From: Synergistaceae bacterium
GTDB lineage: Bacteria; Synergistota; Synergistia; Synergistales; Synergistaceae
Direction of reading: 5' to 3'
DNA length: 7,744 nucleotides
Assembly: GCA_030531285.1 (NCBI GenBank)
Contig: JAUNNW010000063.1
Coordinates: 1-7,744, forward strand
The notes under the pieces are model-generated. The model was given only the letters and a program-made list of their open reading frames with translations, was not told the origin of the DNA and did no database searches. Shown here piece by piece: positions 5,297 to 7,744 of this stretch. The translations under genes and the position numbers were made by a program. Every line of letters starts with the position of its first letter. Positions within the stretch are counted from its first letter, which is position 1.

Positions 5297-5328
5297 GGCT
5301 GAATTTTGGAAAGAGAAATAATTCAGCC
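5297..5328 (+). terminator. Hairpin at the end of the small membrane-protein cluster
   Basis: GGCTGAATT (5297-5305) pairs perfectly with AATTCAGCC (5320-5328) around a 14-base loop. Only two T follow, then the tRNA -35 box begins at 5329. It is a probable but weak terminator or transcript 3' end, because a proper T-run is missing. Confidence 0.5.
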
Positions 5329-5357
5329 TTGACACAAAGCAAAATGACAGCTATACT
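5329..5357 (+). promoter_or_regulatory. Strong sigma70-type promoter of the tRNA-Cys gene
   Basis: TTGACA (5329-5334), exactly 17 bases of spacer, then TATACT (5352-5357): a perfect -35 and a 5-of-6 -10. The mature tRNA begins 11 bases after the -10. The -35 touches the end of the preceding hairpin. Confidence 0.85.
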
Positions 5358-5367
5358 TTCTTCTCGT

Positions 5368-5441
5368 GGCGGCATAGCCAAGCGGTAAGGCAGAGGACTG
5401 CAAATCCTTTATCCCCAGTTCGATTCTGGGTGCCGCCTCCA
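5368..5441 (+). tRNA. tRNA-Cys (anticodon GCA)
   Basis: A complete cloverleaf. Acceptor arm GGCGGCA (5368-5374) pairs with TGCCGCC (5431-5437). The D-arm lies in GCCAAGCGGTAAGGC. Anticodon stem GAGGA/TCCTT encloses loop CTGCAAA, with anticodon GCA at 5400-5402. The variable loop has four bases, and the T-arm is CCCAG-TTCGATT-CTGGG (5414-5430). The discriminator base is T (U73), a known identity element for bacterial CysRS, and the CCA end is encoded (5439-5441). It is a single-gene unit with its own promoter and terminator. Confidence 0.97.
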
Positions 5442-5451
5442 TAGAAAAAAC

Positions 5452-5482
5452 AACGCGCGCAGTTTAGGCTACGCGCGTTTTT
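5452..5482. terminator. Terminator shared by tRNA-Cys and the minus-strand gene
   Basis: AACGCGCG (5452-5459) pairs with CGCGCGTT (5472-5479) over a 12-base loop. On the plus strand it runs into TTTTT (5478-5482), just after the tRNA. On the minus strand a run of T (the A-run at 5445-5450) follows the hairpin, so it can also stop transcription from the opposite gene that ends at 5502. Confidence 0.8.
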
Positions 5483-5501
5483 GAAACCTCAAAACTTAAA
5501 C

Positions 5502-5981
5502 TTAGGCGTTTTTCACCGCCACGCCGAGATATTTCCAGACATCCGTGTCAATTTCCGCTGCCACAACGGAAAGCCTAAGGTCATTGCCTGACAGAACTTC
5601 CCATGCCGAGAAATCATAACCGCTGCCCCTGCCGGCTTTATACTCGCAGAATTTTCCCGAAGCAGTTTTGAAACTGTGAACGTCGCCGTCAACGCTTATA
5701 TTTTCTTTTGGTATGAACTCGCCGTCTGCTTCCGCAGCCTTTATCGCGTCGTCTATAATAAACTCCTGTATGAGCGCGATAAACTCATTGTAACTGTACC
5801 ACTTGTCTCCCAAAAGTTCTTCATGCTCCGTCAGCGAATATTGTTTTCCGCTGTCAGTATCCCTGAAAGCAACACCCCACCTGTCATTCATCAAGAAACT
5901 GAGTACAGGCCTGTTTTTGTCAAATTCAAGGATTGAAACCTCGCCGTAGCGAGTGAGCTGTCCGTTAAGTTTAACTGCCAT
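5502..5981 (-). CDS. Uncharacterised soluble protein
   Basis: A 159-residue protein I do not recognise. It has no signal peptide and no membrane segment and is mildly acidic. The N-terminal third is strand-like (LNGQLTRYGEVSILEF, 5-20; RPVLSFLMNDRWGVAF, 24-39). The middle is helical (YNEFIALIQEFIIDDAIKAAEADG, 64-87). The C-terminal part contains YKAGRGSGYDFSAWEVLSG (114-132), Gly/aromatic-rich, and DTDVWKYLGVAV near the end. Translation should be efficient: AGGAGGGG lies just upstream of ATG 5981 on the minus strand. A promoter is visible at 6033-6005 and the terminator at 5452-5482 closes the unit. It is monocistronic and opposite in direction to its neighbours, so context gives no functional hint. 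Expression signals and codon use support a real gene. Confidence 0.75.
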   Translation of the reverse strand: MAVKLNGQLTRYGEVSILEFDKNRPVLSFLMNDRWGVAFRDTDSGKQYSLTEHEELLGDKWYSYNEFIALIQEFIIDDAIKAAEADGEFIPKENISVDGDVHSFKTASGKFCEYKAGRGSGYDFSAWEVLSGNDLRLSVVAAEIDTDVWKYLGVAVKNA

Positions 5982-6004
5982 TTGCGTCCCCTCCTGTGCC
6001 GTCT

Positions 6005-6033
6005 ATTCTAACCTAAACGCCGCGCGAATGCAA
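6005..6033 (-). promoter_or_regulatory. Candidate promoter of the minus-strand unknown gene
   Basis: On the minus strand TTGCAT (6033-6028), a 17-base spacer and TAGAAT (6010-6005) form a -10 matching 5 of 6 and a weak -35. The transcript would start some 15-20 bases before the AGGAGGGG ribosome site. Confidence 0.5.
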
Positions 6034-6077
6034 CAACAAGCGTTTGTCAAAATGGTTTCGTCTGTTTTTACGGTTGC

Positions 6078-6114
6078 AAATCTCCACAAAATCTCCACAT
6101 AAATATCATATTAT
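6078..6114 (+). promoter_or_regulatory. Tandem 11-bp operator and -10 box of the Spy-like gene
   Basis: AAATCTCCACA occurs twice without a gap (6078-6088 and 6089-6099). Nine bases later comes TATTAT (6109-6114), a good -10. No -35 hexamer is present at the proper distance; the repeat occupies that region. Head-to-tail half-sites one helical turn (11 bp) apart that replace the -35 are the classic arrangement for activation by OmpR/PhoB-family regulators. Such a regulator is encoded at 6926-7603. An alternative -10 (TAATAT, 6131-6136) exists. Confidence 0.55.
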
Positions 6115-6189
6115 TGTCACAAACAGGGCGTAATATCTATGTCAGCGGAGGCAATCCGCAACACTATACACCCCAAGGAGGACACAGAT

Positions 6190-6855
6190 ATGAAGACTAA
6201 CAGGACAATTACGGCAATTCTTACACTGGCACTTTTGGTTTCCTGCACGGCAGCTTTTGCAGGCGACACGGCACCGAAAAATTCCGGCGGAAAGAAATTT
6301 GCACACGGACATCACGGCATTCACAAAATGAAAGCTCAGCTAAGCGCCGAGGACAAAGCACAGTTTGAGAAGCTGCACACGCTTGCGCAGCAGCTCGGCG
6401 AAGAAATAAAAAAAACTTCGCCGGACAAAACGAAAGCAATGGAGCTCAAAAAGCAGATTGAAGACGTGCGCGTTACAATGTCTCAGAAGCACTTTGAAAA
6501 AATGCTGAACAATCCGAACTTCGGCAGGCATAAATCAAAACTCACTGATGCCCAGAAGGCGCGATTCAAAAAAATGCGCGAGCTGCGCTCCGCAATCAAA
6601 GAAGAATTTGTGAACGGCACGCCGGACAAAGCAAAAGTAATTCAGCTTAACAACGAGCTGCTCAGCCTGAAAAAAGAAGCCTCACTCGAACGCTTTGAAT
6701 ACATGCTCAACAATCCGGATAAATGCAAGGCATGGGGCAAAGCCAAATTCGGGCACGGAAAGCGTCACGGTTTCGGACACAGACACTGCCGCGGAAAAGA
6801 TTTCGGACACGGACACTGCGGAAAAAGCGGCTCCACGGACGCTGAAAAATTTTAG
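6190..6855 (+). CDS. Secreted Spy/CpxP/ZraP-like protein with duplicated domain
   Basis: A 221-residue basic exported protein. The signal peptide is residues 1-24 (MKTNRTITAILTLALLVSCTAAFA), with cleavage likely after AFA; LVSC at 16-19 also fits a lipobox, so lipidation at Cys19 is possible. The mature part has an HGHHGIH cluster (39-45), two gapless 67-residue repeats (51-117 and 118-184), then a His/Gly/Cys-rich tail with two FGHxHC motifs (195-200, 205-210). Each repeat starts LS/LT-x(3), the second with the LTxxQ-like LTDAQ typical of Spy/CpxP, and ends FExMLNNP. Such proteins are periplasmic helical chaperones or metal-stress sensors. ATG 6190 has AAGGAGG (6175-6181) eight bases upstream; an in-frame ATG at 6139 lacks a ribosome site and would mask the signal peptide. 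Two-component genes follow. Confidence 0.8.
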   Translation: MKTNRTITAILTLALLVSCTAAFAGDTAPKNSGGKKFAHGHHGIHKMKAQLSAEDKAQFEKLHTLAQQLGEEIKKTSPDKTKAMELKKQIEDVRVTMSQKHFEKMLNNPNFGRHKSKLTDAQKARFKKMRELRSAIKEEFVNGTPDKAKVIQLNNELLSLKKEASLERFEYMLNNPDKCKAWGKAKFGHGKRHGFGHRHCRGKDFGHGHCGKSGSTDAEKF

Positions 6856-6870
6856 GAAATCTTAAGCGGA

Positions 6871-6889
6871 GGCGGGCGTAAAGCCCGCC
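6871..6889 (+). terminator. GC-rich hairpin between Spy-like gene and regulator
   Basis: GGCGGGC (6871-6877) and GCCCGCC (6883-6889) form a perfect 7-bp stem with a five-base loop. No T-run follows. It may attenuate read-through from the abundant Spy-like transcript into the regulator gene, or protect the mRNA 3' end. Confidence 0.45.
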
Positions 6890-6894
6890 CTCTG

Positions 6895-6903
6895 TGGTAA
6901 AAT
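6895..6903 (+). promoter_or_regulatory. Extended -10 element before the response regulator
   Basis: TGG-TAAAAT (6895-6903) is an extended -10 with a 5-of-6 hexamer and no matching -35 (the hairpin lies there). It would allow weak independent expression of the regulator and kinase. Confidence 0.35.
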
Positions 6904-6925
6904 ATTGAAACAGGAGGCATAGGGA

Positions 6926-7603
6926 ATGAAGATACTTATTGTTGAGGACGAAAGGGCTATCGCCGAAGTTGAAAAAGCCTACATGGAAAAGAACGGCTAT
7001 ACGGCGGACATCGCCGGAGACGGGCTTAAAGGGCTTGAAATGTTTGCGGCAGAGAACTACGACCTTGTAATACTTGACCTTATGCTTCCGGGTATGTCCG
7101 GCGTTGACGTTTGCAGGGCAATCCGCATGAAATCACAGGTTCCGATTATCATGGTCACTGCCCGCAGCGGAGAAGACGACGTTGTTTCGGGGCTTGACGC
7201 AGGCGCCTCCGATTACGTCATAAAACCGTTCAGCCCGCGGGTTCTCATGGCACGTGTCCGTGCCAACACAAGGAAAGAAGCGGACAGCTCTGATCCGCAA
7301 ATCATACGCGTCGGAAACTCCCTGACCGTTGACACGAAAAATTTCACCGTAACCAAAAACGGAGAAGAAATAGCATTTACCAGAAACGAATTTATGATTT
7401 TCTCCAAAATGGCCGCCAAGCCTGAAAAAATATGGAGCAGGGACGACATTATAACCCACGCTCTCGGCTACGAATACGACGGTTTTGAACGTTCAATAGA
7501 CAGCTATATCAAAAACATAAGAAAAAAACTCGCCTGCCCTGAACATGAAAACGGCTACATAAAAACTGTTCACGGTTTCGGCTACAAGGTGTCCGAACAA
7601 TGA
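6926..7603 (+). CDS. OmpR-family two-component response regulator
   Basis: A 225-residue DNA-binding response regulator of normal family length. The receiver domain (1-116) has the acidic pair Glu7/Asp8, phosphoacceptor Asp51 in LDLMLPGMSG, Thr78 in MVTAR and Lys100 in VIKPFSP. The winged-helix effector domain (about 125-224) shows FTRNEFMIF (151-159), the recognition-helix region RSIDSYIKNIRKKL (189-202) and the final wing YIKTVHGFGYK (211-221). Phosphorylation by the kinase starting at 7600 should promote dimer binding to tandem direct repeats. The repeat at 6078-6099 is the obvious local candidate. ATG 6926 has AGGAGG (6912-6917) eight bases upstream. The kinase start overlaps the stop (ATGA), so the two are translationally coupled. 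The specific stimulus cannot be read from the sequence. Confidence 0.95.
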   Translation: MKILIVEDERAIAEVEKAYMEKNGYTADIAGDGLKGLEMFAAENYDLVILDLMLPGMSGVDVCRAIRMKSQVPIIMVTARSGEDDVVSGLDAGASDYVIKPFSPRVLMARVRANTRKEADSSDPQIIRVGNSLTVDTKNFTVTKNGEEIAFTRNEFMIFSKMAAKPEKIWSRDDIITHALGYEYDGFERSIDSYIKNIRKKLACPEHENGYIKTVHGFGYKVSEQ

Positions 7604-7744
7604 AACGCTCGCTGAGATCAAAACTGCTGCTTCAATATACTGCGCTCGTGCTGGTCTGCATGCTTGTAATTCCCGCGTTTGTCGCAGGGCAGATGGGCAG
7701 GCAGTTCCACAAATTCAGCGCCGAACGCTTTGCGGAAGACAGAC
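7600..7744 (+). CDS. Sensor histidine kinase, N-terminal fragment
   Basis: The open frame starts at ATG 7600, overlapping the regulator stop by four bases (ATGA), and continues past the window end; 48 codons are visible. The N-terminus is basic (MKRSLRSK), followed by one hydrophobic helix (LLLQYTALVLVCMLVIPAFVAG, 9-30) and the beginning of a polar extracytoplasmic region (QMGRQFHKFSAERFAEDR). This is the usual start of a membrane-bound histidine kinase. No kinase motif (H, N, G boxes) is inside the window, so the assignment rests on position after an OmpR-family regulator, the overlap and the membrane helix. Confidence 0.8.
   Translation, partial: MKRSLRSKLLLQYTALVLVCMLVIPAFVAGQMGRQFHKFSAERFAEDR

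Noticed and set aside
5441..5520. Integration site repeat at the tRNA-Cys 3' end
   Set aside because: No second copy of the tRNA 3' end was found downstream within the window and no integrase is present.
6139..6189. Upstream start for the Spy-like protein
   Set aside because: ATG 6139 lacks a ribosome site and would place 17 polar residues before the signal peptide; AAGGAGG precedes ATG 6190. The GCGGA/TCCGC mini-hairpin here (6145-6159) is probably leader structure only.

Overview
The window looks like chromosomal DNA of a diderm bacterium. It carries a ribosomal-protein/YidC locus, a probable signal-peptide periplasmic protein and an envelope two-component system. Two-domain gene order, the short YidC with no large periplasmic domain, and the general look of the S20, L34 and RnpA sequences suggest Synergistota (Synergistaceae-like). 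That placement is inference from recognition, not a search. Codon use looks uniform, and I see no transposase, integrase, phage structural gene or CRISPR array, so this reads as core genome with small accessory inserts.

Left part (1-1006). A fragment of an unknown gene ends at 98 and is closed by a strong 15-bp hairpin (120-159). rpsT (S20) lies on the minus strand at 360-623, with two successive minus-strand terminators behind it (247-274 and 313-345). The rpsT/rpmH intergenic region holds divergent promoters and a perfect 10+10 bp inverted repeat (721-743).

Central operon (872-3978). rpmH, rnpA, yidD, yidC and khpB (jag) are in the classical order, with overlaps or gaps of a few bases, followed with zero gap by an Lgt-superfamily membrane protein. 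This unit combines ribosome and RNase P production with membrane protein insertion. Three members depart from the textbook: RnpA has Val in place of Asn in its RNR signature, YidC ends in a strongly acidic tail, and the Lgt homologue lacks the active-site His and carries a GRIGCxLxGCCxG signature.

Small-membrane-protein cluster (4116-5285). Four tightly packed small genes resemble the enterobacterial yqjD-yqjE type cluster: two coiled-coil, C-tail-anchored ElaB/YqjD/DUF883-like proteins, one YqjE/holin-X-like protein with two membrane helices, and a fourth short protein. The fourth shares the same R/K-P-L/F-x-S/T membrane-anchor motif as the first two.

tRNA and unknown gene (5329-6033). A tRNA-Cys(GCA) with a near-consensus promoter and a hairpin terminator faces a minus-strand gene for an unrecognised soluble protein. 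The terminator between them can serve both strands.

Envelope stress module (6078-7744). A Spy/CpxP/ZraP-like secreted protein made of two tandem 67-residue repeats with His/Cys-rich ends is followed by an OmpR-family response regulator and the start of its sensor kinase (ATGA overlap, cut by the window end). Upstream of the Spy-like gene sits a perfect tandem 11-bp direct repeat (6078-6099) just before a -10 box, as expected for an OmpR/PhoB-family activator site. The most interesting hypothesis here is a self-contained metal- or envelope-stress circuit in which the regulator controls the chaperone-like gene next to it.
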